A stretch of 64,000 bases of DNA from Phenylobacterium sp. (GCF_004297125.1 NZ_SCVD01000019.1:186001-250000), one strand, 5' to 3'. Positions 42,566 to 51,572 are shown, counted from the stretch's first letter. Notes: generated from the letters alone by a model not told the origin. Made by a program: numbers and translations.

Positions 42566-43207
42566 ATGCCCTTCACATACGAATATCCCCACCCCGCCGT
42601 CGCGACGGACATCGCGGTCTTCACCCTGAGGCGCGGCGCGTTGAACGTGCTGCTCATCGAGCGGGGCGCGGCGCCCTACCTGGGCGCGTGGGCGCTTCCG
42701 GGCGGCTTCCTCCAGCCCGACGAGGAGCTGGACGAGTGCGCGCGTCGCGAACTCCTGGAGGAGACCGGCGTCGACGCGGACCTGCTCCTGCACTTCGGCA
42801 ACTTCAGTGCGCCGGATCGCGACCCGCGGGAGCGGGTGATCTCCGTGGCCTATCTGGCGCTGCTGGCGTCCGACGAGCTGCGCCTGGAGGCCAGCACCGA
42901 CGCGGCCCAGGCACGATGGTTCGCGGTCGGCGACCTGCCGGAGCTGGCCTTCGACCACGCCGAAATCCTGCGCCGCGCGCTGGAGGTGCTGGGGTCGAGG
43001 GCGCGGACGATCTCGCCCCTGTTCGCCCTGCTGCCGGCGAGGTTCACCCTGAGCCAGCTCCAGGGGGCGTATGAGGCGGTCACCGGCGAGGAAGCGGAGA
43101 AGCGGAACTTCCGCAAGATGGTGGCCAGCCTGGGGTGCGTGTCCGAGACCGATGATTTCGCCCACGGCTCCCATCGGCCCGCCCGCCTGTACGAGGCCGC
43201 GAGCTAG
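42566..43207 (+). CDS. NrtR-like Nudix transcriptional regulator
   Basis: The 213-residue protein has an N-terminal Nudix domain (about residues 10-145) and a C-terminal winged-helix domain (about 150-210; FTLSQLQGAYEAV and KRNFRKMV). This is the NrtR architecture for ADP-ribose-responsive repression of NAD metabolism genes. The Nudix box GFLQPDEELDECARRELLEETGV keeps all consensus residues, so hydrolase activity may be retained, unlike many NrtR proteins. The ATG is one base after an operator-like site. Divergence from an ADP-ribosylglycohydrolase gene supports an ADP-ribose-linked role. It converges with the sigma factor gene, stops overlapping. Confidence 0.88.
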   Translation: MPFTYEYPHPAVATDIAVFTLRRGALNVLLIERGAAPYLGAWALPGGFLQPDEELDECARRELLEETGVDADLLLHFGNFSAPDRDPRERVISVAYLALLASDELRLEASTDAAQARWFAVGDLPELAFDHAEILRRALEVLGSRARTISPLFALLPARFTLSQLQGAYEAVTGEEAEKRNFRKMVASLGCVSETDDFAHGSHRPARLYEAAS

Positions 43208-44421
43208 GTGGTCGTCAGGGAACGCCGCCGCGCCTCCAGATACAGCCGTTCCGCCGGCGCGGGCCCGAGCGCCAGCGCCGCGTCATAGGCCGCGCGGGCG
43301 TCCGCGCGCCGGCCGGCCTTGGCGCTGAGGGCGGCGAACGCGGCCTGGTAGGGCAGCCAGGTCTCCATGCCCTGGATCTTCGCCAGTTCCGCGAGGCCCG
43401 CCGCCGCCCCCTCCGCCTCGCCGATGGCGACCGCGCGGTTGATGGCGATGGCGGCGTGGGGCCGGAGTTGGGCCAGGATGTCGTAGAGGGCGGCGATCGT
43501 CGGCCAGTCGGTGGCGCCCCCGGTCTCGGCGCGCGCGCAGTGGGTCGCGTGGATCGTGGCCAGGATCTGGCGGGGTCCGCTGCGGCCCAGGGCGGCGGCG
43601 CGGTCGAGGAGCGTCGCTCCCTCGGCGATCAGGTCGCGGCGCCACAGGCCGATGTCCTGCCGGTCGGGCGGAACCATGGCGCCCAGGTCGCCCAGGCGGG
43701 CGGGGCGGCGCGCCTCCGCGAACCGGACCAGGGCGGCCAGGCCCAGAACCTCGGGTTCGTCGGGGACGAGCTCGGCCAGCAGGCCGGAGAGGCGCAGGAC
43801 CTCGACGGCGAAGCCGGCGGTCTCGCCGGCCAGGGCGGCGTCCTCATAGGCCTGGGCGTAGGCGATCTCGAGTGTGGTGAGGACGGCTTCCAGGCGCTCG
43901 GGCCAGGCGTCGCGGGCCGGAACCTCGAAGGGCACGCCGGCGCCGGCGATCTTCGCCTTGGCCCGCGTGATCCGTTGCAGCATGGCCGGTTCACCGACGA
44001 AGAACGCGCGCGCCAGCCGCTGGGTGGAGAGGCCGCAGACAACCTTGAGGGTCAACGCCACCCGGGAGTCCGGCGCCAGCGCAGGGTGGCAGCAGACGAA
44101 GATCAGTTTCAGCCGCTCGTCCGGGATGGGCTGGTGGGCCGCCATCAGCGCCTCCTCGGGCGTGGGTTCCGGTTCGGGCGTGTCCAGCACGGCGCGCTCG
44201 CGCACGGCGGCGCGGCGCTTGGCGTCGATGGCGCGCCGGAGCGCCGCGCGCCACAGCCAGGCGGCCGGGTCGCGCGGCGCCTGGTTGGGCCAGGCGACGA
44301 GGGCAGAGGTGCAGGCCTCGGCGAAGGCGTCCTCGGCCAGGTCCAGGTCGCGCAGGCGCGCGGCCAGGGCGGCGACCACCCGCGGACGGGCCGCGGAGAT
44401 AGCCTGGCCGAAGCGGCGCAT
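43204..44421 (-). CDS. ECF sigma factor, ECF42-like, with C-terminal helical extension
   Basis: This 405-residue sigma factor has region 2 (about residues 15-80, RLRDLDLAEDAFAEACTSALVAW with AWLWRAALRRAIDAKRR) and region 4 (about 105-160, ALTLKVVCGLSTQRLARAFFV). A long C-terminal extension (about 170-400) with TPR-like helical repeats follows. This extension and the adjacent YCII/DGPF gene are the hallmarks of the ECF42 group. There is no anti-sigma factor gene here, as in that family, so control probably resides in the extension. Its ATG overlaps the stop of the DGPF gene by one base (TGATG). Confidence 0.9.
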   Translation of the reverse strand: MRRFGQAISAARPRVVAALAARLRDLDLAEDAFAEACTSALVAWPNQAPRDPAAWLWRAALRRAIDAKRRAAVRERAVLDTPEPEPTPEEALMAAHQPIPDERLKLIFVCCHPALAPDSRVALTLKVVCGLSTQRLARAFFVGEPAMLQRITRAKAKIAGAGVPFEVPARDAWPERLEAVLTTLEIAYAQAYEDAALAGETAGFAVEVLRLSGLLAELVPDEPEVLGLAALVRFAEARRPARLGDLGAMVPPDRQDIGLWRRDLIAEGATLLDRAAALGRSGPRQILATIHATHCARAETGGATDWPTIAALYDILAQLRPHAAIAINRAVAIGEAEGAAAGLAELAKIQGMETWLPYQAAFAALSAKAGRRADARAAYDAALALGPAPAERLYLEARRRSLTTT

Positions 44422-44771
44422 CAGTGGACGATCAGCGGCCGGACCTCGACCTTGCCGCCATCGGTCACCGGCACGCGTCTGGCGATGGCCAGGGCCTCAT
44501 CGAGGTCGGGCACGTCGATCAGGTAGTAGCCGCCCAGGTGCTCGCGGGTCTCTGCGAACGGGCCGTCGTGGATCGTCTGCTGGCCGTTCTGGGTGACCAC
44601 GGTGGTCGCGGTCTCGCTGCCCTGCAGGCCGGCGCCGTCCTTCTGGATACCCTTGGCGCGAAGTTCGCCGGCGAGCGCCATATGCTTGGCGACGATGTCC
44701 GCCAGCGCGGCCTGGCCGGCCTCGCCGGCATAGGCGTCCTCGGGTTCGTAGATCAGGATCATGTATTGCAT
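44421..44771 (-). CDS. YCII-related DGPF-motif protein
   Basis: The 116-residue dimeric ferredoxin-like protein starts MQYMILIYEPE. It carries the DGPF motif (IHDGPFAETREHLGGYYLIDV), which is shared by YCII-related proteins coupled to ECF42 sigma factors. It is the probable first gene of the operon. The family role is unknown; an accessory or target role to the sigma factor is proposed. The Met at 44771 is used because the longer frame upstream lacks the family start. Confidence 0.93.
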   Translation of the reverse strand: MQYMILIYEPEDAYAGEAGQAALADIVAKHMALAGELRAKGIQKDGAGLQGSETATTVVTQNGQQTIHDGPFAETREHLGGYYLIDVPDLDEALAIARRVPVTDGGKVEVRPLIVH

Positions 44772-44866
44772 CTTGGTCTCCCGCTCGGGTTGAGATTGCG
44801 CGACGCGGAGGCGTGCGTCATCCGGGAGACGCGCCACCGGCAGCGGATTCGACAGGGGCTTGCGAC

Positions 44867-46222
44867 ATGCGTGCGATTTTTCTGACGGCGGCCCTGGTGC
44901 TGGCGGCGAGTTCGGCCTCGGCCGCGGACGATCCACACAACCGCGCCCTGGCGGCCGGCTACAAGGCGGCCTTCCTGTGCAGCGGGATCTTCAACGCCGG
45001 CCAGAGCGAGGCGCAGGTCGCCGCCGACGACCTGGAAGGCATCTATCCAGACTACCAGGCGCTGGTGCGGACCCTGCCGGCGACGGTGGACCGGACGGCG
45101 AAAACGGTAAGCGTGCCGTTCGACGACAAGCTGCCGCCGCGGATCGCGGCGTGGCGGCCGGGCCTGGGCTGCGCGCAACTGCCGATCGGCGCGCCGGCCA
45201 CGGGGATCGCGAAGCTCCCCCGACTGGCGATCCAGCCGCCGCCTGCGAAGGCCCGGTGGCCGGATGGGGACGAAGGGGCGACCGCGCCCGGCCCGGCCAA
45301 GCTGGGCCCCGTGGTGGAGAAGGCGTTCGACAAGGCGGCCTACGGCGGCGCGACCACGGCCGTGCTGGTGGTGCGCGACGGCAAGATCATCGGCGAGCAG
45401 TACCGGGCGGGCTACGACCTGCACACGCCGCAGCGGACCTGGTCAGCGGCCAAGAGCCTGACCGCCACGGTGGTGGGACGGGCCGTGCAACTGGGCAAGG
45501 TGAAGGTGGAGGCGCCGGCCAACATCCCGGAGTGGAAGACGCCCGGCGACCCGCGCGCGGCGATCACGATGGCGCAACTGATGCACATGAACTCGGGCCT
45601 CTGGACCGACGGGCCGGGCAACCGGACGGACGAGGTCTACCTGGGCGGCGGCGCGGTGACCGAATGGGCGACGCGGATGCCGCTGGAGGTCGCCCCCGAC
45701 ACCCGGTTCCGGTACGCCAACAACGACACCCTGCTGGCGGCGCGTAGCGTGCGCGCGGCCCTGGGCGACGGGAAGGCGGCGCTGGAGTTCCCGTTCGCCG
45801 AGCTGTTGTGGAAGATCGGGATGCGGCGCACCACGCCGGAGACCGACTGGCAGGGGAACTACATCCTCTCCAGCCAGGTCTGGACGACGGCCCGCGACCT
45901 GGCGCGGCTGGGCCTGCTCTACCAGAACGACGGGGTCTGGAACGGCGAGCGGCTGCTGCCGGCCGGGTGGTCGGGGTTCGTGGCCACGCCGGCGCCCGTG
46001 CAGCCGGAGCGGAACGCGGGCTACGGCGCCTTCTTCTGGCTCTACGGCGAGGCGCTGGGCCTGCCGGAGGGGACCTACGCCATGAACGGCAACCGCGGAC
46101 AGTACGTGTTCATCGTGCCGTCGAGGAAGGTGATCGTCGTGCGGCGCGGCTTCGACGCCGCGGGCGGCCCGCAGTTCGATGCGCCGAAGTTCGCGAAAGA
46201 CGTGCTGGCGGCGCTGGATTAG
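44867..46222 (+). CDS. Serine hydrolase, class C beta-lactamase-like
   Basis: The 451-residue protein has a signal peptide (MRAIFLTAALVLAASSASA) and a beta-lactamase/D-Ala-D-Ala-peptidase-like domain (about residues 145-445). The catalytic Ser-x-x-Lys is SAAK in TWSAAKSLTA, and the Tyr-x-Asn motif is YANND. A substrate-loop NRGQYVF near the C terminus replaces the usual KTG. The first 130 residues form an uncharacterised N-terminal extension with two cysteines. It is probably periplasmic, and esterase, peptidase or beta-lactamase activity cannot be separated by eye. The ATG at 44867 starts the signal peptide. Confidence 0.87.
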   Translation: MRAIFLTAALVLAASSASAADDPHNRALAAGYKAAFLCSGIFNAGQSEAQVAADDLEGIYPDYQALVRTLPATVDRTAKTVSVPFDDKLPPRIAAWRPGLGCAQLPIGAPATGIAKLPRLAIQPPPAKARWPDGDEGATAPGPAKLGPVVEKAFDKAAYGGATTAVLVVRDGKIIGEQYRAGYDLHTPQRTWSAAKSLTATVVGRAVQLGKVKVEAPANIPEWKTPGDPRAAITMAQLMHMNSGLWTDGPGNRTDEVYLGGGAVTEWATRMPLEVAPDTRFRYANNDTLLAARSVRAALGDGKAALEFPFAELLWKIGMRRTTPETDWQGNYILSSQVWTTARDLARLGLLYQNDGVWNGERLLPAGWSGFVATPAPVQPERNAGYGAFFWLYGEALGLPEGTYAMNGNRGQYVFIVPSRKVIVVRRGFDAAGGPQFDAPKFAKDVLAALD

Positions 46223-47553
46223 GCGGCCAGCGTCTCCAGGAACCGCACCGGCTCGCCCAGGCTGGGCGCCACGATCTCGTCGTCGCGCATGACCACGCGG
46301 CCGCGGATGATCGTGGCCTTGGGCCAACCCTTCGCCTCGAAGCCGTCGAACGGGGTCCAGCCGGCGCGGGTGGCCATCTGGTCGTGGGTGATGGTGCGCC
46401 GGGCCTTCAGGTCGACGATGGTCAGGTCGGCGTCGTAGCCGACGGCCAGCCGGCCCTTGTCGGCCAGGCCGAAGATGCGTTGCGCGCCGTGGCTCGTCAG
46501 GTCCACCAGGCGCTCCAGGCTGAGCTTCCCGTCGGCCACATGGGTCAGCATGATCGGCAGCAGGGTCTGCACGCCGGGCATGCCGGAGGGCGAGGCGGGA
46601 TAGGGCCGGGCCTTCTCCTCGCGGGTGTGCGGGGCATGATCCGAGCCCAGGACGTCGGCCACGCCGTTGGCGATGCCGGCCCAGAGGCCCGCCCGGTGAT
46701 AGGCGTCGCGGATCGGCGGGTTCATCTGGGCGAAGGCCTTGAGCTCCTCATAGGCCTCGGGGCCGGCCAGGGTCAGGTGCTGGGGCGTGACCTCGACCGA
46801 GGCCACGTCCTTGTGGGCGGCGAGGTATTCGATCTCGTCCTTGGTGGTCACGTGCAGGACGTGGATCCGCTTGCCGAGCTGCTGGGCCAGCCGGACCAGG
46901 CGGTGGGTGGACTGGATCGCCGACTGGGCGTCGCGCACCTCGGGGTGGCTGGTCCAGTCGCCGGTGCGGGCCAGCGGCCGGCGCTCGGCCAGGCGGTACT
47001 CGTCCTCCGAGTGGAAGGCGGCCCGGCGGTTGATGTGGCGCAGCACCTGCTCGATGCCTTCGTCGTCCTGCACCAGCAGGGTGCCGGTGGAGGCTCCCAT
47101 GAACACCTTGATCCCGCAGCAGCCGGGCAGGCGCTCCAGCTCGCCCAGGAAGGCGGCGTTCTCGTGCGTGCCGCCGACGTAGAAGGCGTGGTCGCAATGC
47201 ATGCGGTGGTTGGCGCGCTTAAGCTTGTCGGCCAGCGCGTCCGGGTCGGTGGTGGTGGGCTCGGTGTTCGGCATTTCAAAGACCGCAACAACGCCCCCGA
47301 GAACCGCGCAGCGCGACCCGGTCTCCAGGTCTTCCTTCCACTCCAGGCCGGGCTCGCGGAAGTGGACCTGGGTGTCGATGACGCCCGGCATGATCGTGAG
47401 GCCCGAGGCGTCGAACACCTCGCCGGCCGAGGCCTGGGAGAGGTCGCCCACCGCGGCGATCTTACCGCCGGTCACGCCCACGTCGGCGGCCCCGCGCCCG
47501 GCATGGTTCACCACCTCGCCCCCGCGGACGATCAGGTCGTAGCTCTCAGGCAT
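46219..47553 (-). CDS. Dihydroorotase-like cyclic amidohydrolase
   Basis: The 444-residue TIM-barrel amidohydrolase resembles class I dihydroorotases, which close or open dihydroorotate in pyrimidine synthesis, and also hydantoinase/allantoinase. The metal ligands are mostly recognisable: the GIKVFMGAS segment has carboxylatable Lys149, His in RAAFHSEDE, His in VLHVTT, and Asp in GSDHAPH. However, the first HxH motif reads DTQVHFREPG, with Gln62 replacing the first His. This could mean altered metal binding or a PyrC-like paralogue. The gene converges with the serine hydrolase and lies upstream of a glycosyltransferase gene, whose stop is separated by 3 bp. Confidence 0.85.
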   Translation of the reverse strand: MPESYDLIVRGGEVVNHAGRGAADVGVTGGKIAAVGDLSQASAGEVFDASGLTIMPGVIDTQVHFREPGLEWKEDLETGSRCAVLGGVVAVFEMPNTEPTTTDPDALADKLKRANHRMHCDHAFYVGGTHENAAFLGELERLPGCCGIKVFMGASTGTLLVQDDEGIEQVLRHINRRAAFHSEDEYRLAERRPLARTGDWTSHPEVRDAQSAIQSTHRLVRLAQQLGKRIHVLHVTTKDEIEYLAAHKDVASVEVTPQHLTLAGPEAYEELKAFAQMNPPIRDAYHRAGLWAGIANGVADVLGSDHAPHTREEKARPYPASPSGMPGVQTLLPIMLTHVADGKLSLERLVDLTSHGAQRIFGLADKGRLAVGYDADLTIVDLKARRTITHDQMATRAGWTPFDGFEAKGWPKATIIRGRVVMRDDEIVAPSLGEPVRFLETLAA

Positions 47554-47556
47554 CAG

Positions 47557-48537
47557 TCAGGCTTTCTGGGGTTCCGTGGCCTTCAGGAGGTCGTTGGCGG
47601 CGGCGAGGACGGTCTTCACCGGCAGGTCCATCATGTGACACAGCGCCTGGCCGAATCCAGGGTCAACCGCCCGGATCTGCTCGAACGACCGGGGCCCGCG
47701 CACGACCACGGCATGCTCGCCCCACGGCGCGTAGAGCCGTTCGTCGGAGGGGCCGAAGAGGCCGATCGTGGGGCAGCCGGCCGCGGCGGCCAGGTGCATG
47801 GCGCCCGAGTCGTTGCCGATGAACAGGCGCGCCCGCTTCAGGCAGGCGAAGGCTGTAAGGAGGTCGACCTTGCCGGCCAGGTTGATGAAGCGTCGCCCGG
47901 CGGAGTCCTTGAGGGAGCGGCCCAGCGCCTCGTCCCCGGGACCGCCCAGCACCATCAGCCGCCCGCCGGCCATGGGTCCGTAGCCGTGCAGCAGGGACAT
48001 GGCCACCTGGCTGAACCGCTCCACCGGCCAGGTCTTGCCGATCCAGTTGGCCGCCGGCGCCATGGCCAGGATCGGGCCGGCGCCGTTCAGCAATTCGTCG
48101 GCGTAGGCCTCGACGTCGGGGTTGGTGAAGATGTGCGGCGGGGCGGGCTCATCCTCGATCCTCAGGACGCGGGCCGCCTCCAGCACCTTGTGGATCGGCT
48201 CGGTGCTTTTCCTGTGGATGGCGCGGCGCCGGGTCGACAGGAAGCGCGAGATCCCCGAGCCGCGCAGGTCGACCACCAGGCCCCACTTCGTCTCATGCAC
48301 CTTCCGCCACAGCTCGAACCAGTGGCTGCCGCTCTTGGATTTCTCGAGCACGATGAGCCGAGCCAGACCGGGGACGTGGGCGAACAGCGGGGCGGCGTCC
48401 GGGCCCGCGACGATGGTGAAGCGGGCGTTGGGGATCTCGTCGGCCAGCCGCTTGATCAGCCCCGAGGACAGCACCGCGTCGCCGATACGCGTGGCGGTGA
48501 TGAACAGGATCGGGAAGGCGGCGGCGGACATCGGCAT
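47557..48537 (-). CDS. Glycosyltransferase family 9 (heptosyltransferase-like)
   Basis: The 326-residue protein has the GT-B fold of ADP-heptose:LPS heptosyltransferases. The N-terminal ILFITATRIGDAVLSSGLIKRL carries the conserved GD pair. The middle has LVVDLRGSG, and the C-terminal donor site has LFIGNDSGAMHLAAAAGCPTIGLFGPSD. It probably adds a sugar to the LPS core at the cytoplasmic membrane face; donor and acceptor are unknown. Start is ATG 48537 (MPMS), with ATG 48531 as an alternative. It is divergent from ygfZ, and the starts are 54 bp apart. Confidence 0.92.
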   Translation of the reverse strand: MPMSAAAFPILFITATRIGDAVLSSGLIKRLADEIPNARFTIVAGPDAAPLFAHVPGLARLIVLEKSKSGSHWFELWRKVHETKWGLVVDLRGSGISRFLSTRRRAIHRKSTEPIHKVLEAARVLRIEDEPAPPHIFTNPDVEAYADELLNGAGPILAMAPAANWIGKTWPVERFSQVAMSLLHGYGPMAGGRLMVLGGPGDEALGRSLKDSAGRRFINLAGKVDLLTAFACLKRARLFIGNDSGAMHLAAAAGCPTIGLFGPSDERLYAPWGEHAVVVRGPRSFEQIRAVDPGFGQALCHMMDLPVKTVLAAANDLLKATEPQKA

Positions 48538-48591
48538 GTCTATAACGCCAGACGGCTGGCGCTCCACCGCCTGCGGCCCCAAATTGTCGGG

Positions 48592-49413
48592 ATGTCGGAC
48601 ACTGTCTCTATTGCGCACTTGCCAAGCCGCAGCCTCATCGCGCTGGGCGGGCCGGACTGGCGGAGCTTCCTGCAGGGGCTGATCACCCAGGACGTGGAGA
48701 CGCTTGCGCCCGGCGAGGCGCGGTTCGGGGCGCTGCTGACGCCGCAGGGCAGACTGCTCTTCGACCTGTTCGTGGTCGGGCGCGCGGAGGGCGCGTGGCT
48801 GGATGTCGAGGCGCAGCATCGCGACGCCATCCTCCAGCGGCTCGGCCTGTACCGGCTGCGGGCCAAGGTGGAGCTCGCGGCGGACGAGACGCCGGTCAAC
48901 ATCCTGTTCGATGGCGAGGCTCCGGACGGCGCGGGCTGGGTGCGCGATCCGCGGCTTCCCGAGCTGGGGTGGCGTGGATACGGCGCCTTCGAGGCTAACG
49001 CCCAGGAGGCCGACCGCGAGGCGCAGAAGCTGCGGCTGGGCGTGCCGGGACCGCGGGATTGGGGGGCCGACAAGACCTATCCGATCGAGGCCAATTTCGA
49101 CCTGCTGAACGGGATCGATTTCAAGAAGGGCTGCTTCGTCGGCCAGGAGACGACCTCCCGCATGAAGCGGCGGGGCGTCATAAAGAACCGCATGCTGCCG
49201 CTGGTGTTCGAAGGGCCGGCCCCGGCCTACGGGACCGAGGTGCTGAACGGCGAGCTGCGGGCGGGCGAGGTGCTGTCCGGGGGCGACGGGCGGGCGATCG
49301 CGCTGGTGCGCCTGGACCGGGCGCTGGGCGCGGCGCTCACCGTGGATGGGCGCGCTGCGCGGGTAGAGACGCCCGGCTGGATGCTATCGGCCCTCGGCGA
49401 AGAAGCCGCGTAG
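48592..49413 (+). CDS. Folate-binding protein YgfZ (CAF17-like)
   Basis: The 273-residue protein is a tetrahydrofolate-dependent Fe-S cluster repair and assembly factor in the YgfZ/IBA57 family. The diagnostic motif KGCFVGQE with Cys181 is intact. The N-terminal GcvT-like region (FLQGLITQDV) is also typical. The ATG at 48592 follows GTCGGG. The longer upstream frame belongs to another gene and is rejected. The final 30 bases overlap the end of the convergent alpha/beta hydrolase gene. Confidence 0.93.
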   Translation: MSDTVSIAHLPSRSLIALGGPDWRSFLQGLITQDVETLAPGEARFGALLTPQGRLLFDLFVVGRAEGAWLDVEAQHRDAILQRLGLYRLRAKVELAADETPVNILFDGEAPDGAGWVRDPRLPELGWRGYGAFEANAQEADREAQKLRLGVPGPRDWGADKTYPIEANFDLLNGIDFKKGCFVGQETTSRMKRRGVIKNRMLPLVFEGPAPAYGTEVLNGELRAGEVLSGGDGRAIALVRLDRALGAALTVDGRAARVETPGWMLSALGEEAA

Positions 49414-50265
49414 CAGCGCCAGAGTCTCCTCCGGCTTTTCCTCCGGGATGAAGTGGCCGCAGTCGAGGGATTGGCCGCGCACGTCGTCGGCCCACTCGCG
49501 CCAGACGGCCAGGGTGTCGTACCAGGCGGCGAGCGCCCCCTTGCCGCCCCAGAGGACCTGGAGCGGGCAGGCGATCCTTTTCCCGGCCGTCTTGTCGGCC
49601 TCGTCGAGCAGGCGGTCGTAGCCCGCGCCGGCCCGATAGTCCTCGCACATGGCGTGGACGACGGAGGGCCGCTGCACCGCGGCCACATAGTCGGCCAGGG
49701 CCTCGGCGCCGAAGATCGCCGCCGCGTGGGGGTACTGTCCCTTGAAGAAGAAATACTCCGGATCGGCGCCGATCAGGGTCTCCGGCACGGGATAACGCTG
49801 GGCCAGGAACGGCCAGTGCCAGTAGCCGAGGGCGAAGCGGCGGTCGGCCCGGGCCCAGACCTCGCCGGTGGGGATGATGTCGAGGATCGAGAGCCGCCGC
49901 ACCGCCCGCGGGTGGTCCAGCGCCAGTCGATAGGCCACGCGGCCGCCGCGATCATGCCCGGCCACGTCGAAATGCTCGAAGCCGAAATGGCGCATTGCGG
50001 CTATCGCATCCTGGGCCATGGCCCGCTTGGATGAGGTCTCGTGGTCGTCGGATGAGGGCGGCTTGGTCGAACCGCCGTAGCCGCGCAGGTCGGGGCAGAC
50101 CACGGTGAAGTCGCGGGCCAGTCCCTCGGCGACCCTGGCCCACATCATGTGGGTCTCGGGGTAACCGTGCATCAGCAGCACCGGCGGGCCGGAGCCGCCG
50201 TGGCGCACGCGCAGCGAAACCTCGTCGGTCTTCACCTGCGACAACTGGAAGCCTTCGAACGCCAT
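49384..50265 (-). CDS. Alpha/beta hydrolase, haloacetate dehalogenase-like
   Basis: The 293-residue alpha/beta hydrolase has oxyanion region LMHGYPETHMMW and the nucleophile elbow GHDRGGR, in which Asp105 replaces Ser. An Asp nucleophile is the mark of haloalkane/fluoroacetate dehalogenases and epoxide hydrolases. The C-terminal His is in the DCGHFIPEE segment near residue 276. The segment SRSYG-like of typical fluoroacetate enzymes is not certain, so substrate remains open. The ATG at 50265 lies upstream of the conserved domain. It is divergent from tag. Confidence 0.88.
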   Translation of the reverse strand: MAFEGFQLSQVKTDEVSLRVRHGGSGPPVLLMHGYPETHMMWARVAEGLARDFTVVCPDLRGYGGSTKPPSSDDHETSSKRAMAQDAIAAMRHFGFEHFDVAGHDRGGRVAYRLALDHPRAVRRLSILDIIPTGEVWARADRRFALGYWHWPFLAQRYPVPETLIGADPEYFFFKGQYPHAAAIFGAEALADYVAAVQRPSVVHAMCEDYRAGAGYDRLLDEADKTAGKRIACPLQVLWGGKGALAAWYDTLAVWREWADDVRGQSLDCGHFIPEEKPEETLALLRGFFAEGR

Positions 50266-50316
50266 CGAAAGTTGGCCTCTTGTTTCGGGACCCCGGCTGC
50301 GCTGAGAGTGCGGCCG

Positions 50317-50907
50317 ATGACCCAGACCCTGACTCGTTGCGAATGGCGCGGCATGGCCGGCGACCCGCTGTACGAGGCCTATCACGACACCGAATGGGGC
50401 GTTCCGGAATACGATTCCCGGGCGCTCTGGGAGAAACTCGTCCTCGATGGATTCCAGGCGGGGCTCGCCTGGATCACCATCCTCCGCAAGCGTGACGCCT
50501 TCCGCGCGGCCTTCGACAACTTCGATCCGGAGAAGGTGGCGCGCTATGGCGAGGCGGACCGGGCGCGGCTGATGGCCGACGCAGGCATCGTGCGGTCGAA
50601 CGCCAAGATCGACGCGGCCATCGAGAGCGCCAGGATCTATCTGCTGATGCAGGCGCGGGGCGAGGACTTCTCGGAGTTCTGCTGGGGCTTCGTGGGCGGC
50701 AAGCCGATCCAGAACCGGTGGAGCGCCTTCGGCGACGTGCCCGCCAAGACCGAACTGGCCGAAGAGGTGTCCAAGGCGCTGAAGGCCAAGGGTTTCAAGT
50801 TCGTGGGGCCGGTGATCGTCTACGCCTGGATGCAGGCCGTGGGCATGGTCAACGACCATTTCACCTGCTGCTTCCGCCACGACCAGGTGAAGACGCTGGT
50901 GCGCTGA
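50317..50907 (+). CDS. tag: DNA-3-methyladenine glycosylase I
   Basis: The 196-residue Tag glycosylase removes 3-methyladenine from DNA in base excision repair. The family hallmarks are an N-terminal Zn ligand Cys and His (RCEWRG, YHDTEWG), [20 protein letters not shown], and the C-terminal HFTCCFRH zinc site. Typical length is about 190. The ATG at 50317 starts [10 protein letters not shown]. The TGA overlaps the ATG of rnhB by one base (TGATG), so the genes are coupled. It is the second alkyl-base glycosylase in the window, after the Mpg-type gene at 15903. Confidence 0.95.
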   Translation: MTQTLTRCEWRGMAGDPLYEAYHDTEWGVPEYDSRALWEKLVLDGFQAGLAWITILRKRDAFRAAFDNFDPEKVARYGEADRARLMADAGIVRSNAKIDAAIESARIYLLMQARGEDFSEFCWGFVGGKPIQNRWSAFGDVPAKTELAEEVSKALKAKGFKFVGPVIVYAWMQAVGMVNDHFTCCFRHDQVKTLVR

Positions 50908-51572
50908 TGACCAAGGGTCCCACGCTCCTGCTGGAAAAGGCCTTCGTGGGCGGTCCCGTCTGCGGGGTCGACGAGGCCGGCCGCGGGCCGTGGGCCGGGC
51001 CGGTGAGCGCAGGGGCGGTGATCCTTTCCGACAATCCGCGCAAGATCCCCAAGGGCCTGGACGACTCCAAGAAGCTGACCGCCAAGGCGCGCGAGGAGCT
51101 GGAGCTGGAGATCAAGGCCAAGGCGGTGGCCTGGGGCGTGGGGTTCGCCAGCGTCGAGGAGATCCACGAGCTCAACATCCTGCACGCGACCGGCCTGGCC
51201 ATGTGCCGCGCCATCGAGGCCCTCGCGGTGGAACCCATGTTCGCCCTGGTCGACGGGAACTACCGCTTCAAGCTGCCGTGCGAGGTGAAGACGGTGGTGG
51301 GCGGCGACGGCAAGTCGAAGTCCATCGCCGCGGCCTCGATCCTGGCCAAGGTGGCCCGCGACCGGCTGATGATGGAGATGGACGGGCTCTATCCCGGCTA
51401 CGGCTTCGCCAGCCACAAGGGCTACAACGCGCCGGTGCATATCGAGGCCCTGGTCAGCCTCGGGCCGTGCGAGATCCACCGCCGGTCATGGCGGCCGGTG
51501 AAGCTGGTGCTGGCGGGCAAGGACCCCCGGCTGGAAAGCGATTTGCAGGACGAGCTCCCGTTCGGGGAGTGA
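50907..51572 (+). CDS. rnhB: Ribonuclease HII
   Basis: RNase HII nicks DNA at embedded ribonucleotides and degrades RNA in RNA-DNA hybrids. The 221-residue protein contains the catalytic GVDEAGRG motif (Asp22, Glu23), the Asp in ALVDGNY near residue 112 and the KVARDRLM segment. These match type 2 RNase H. In Caulobacter, rnhB lies next to ccrM; here a kinase gene separates them. It starts on the last base of tag. The stop is followed by a 136-bp gap before the MHYT kinase. Confidence 0.96.
   Translation: MTKGPTLLLEKAFVGGPVCGVDEAGRGPWAGPVSAGAVILSDNPRKIPKGLDDSKKLTAKAREELELEIKAKAVAWGVGFASVEEIHELNILHATGLAMCRAIEALAVEPMFALVDGNYRFKLPCEVKTVVGGDGKSKSIAAASILAKVARDRLMMEMDGLYPGYGFASHKGYNAPVHIEALVSLGPCEIHRRSWRPVKLVLAGKDPRLESDLQDELPFGE

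Noticed and set aside
45808..48591. Long open plus-strand frame upstream of ygfZ, within the serine hydrolase and dihydroorotase region
   Set aside because: It only fuses out-of-frame sequence with the true ygfZ start at 48592. The upstream part is antisense to the dihydroorotase-like and glycosyltransferase genes.
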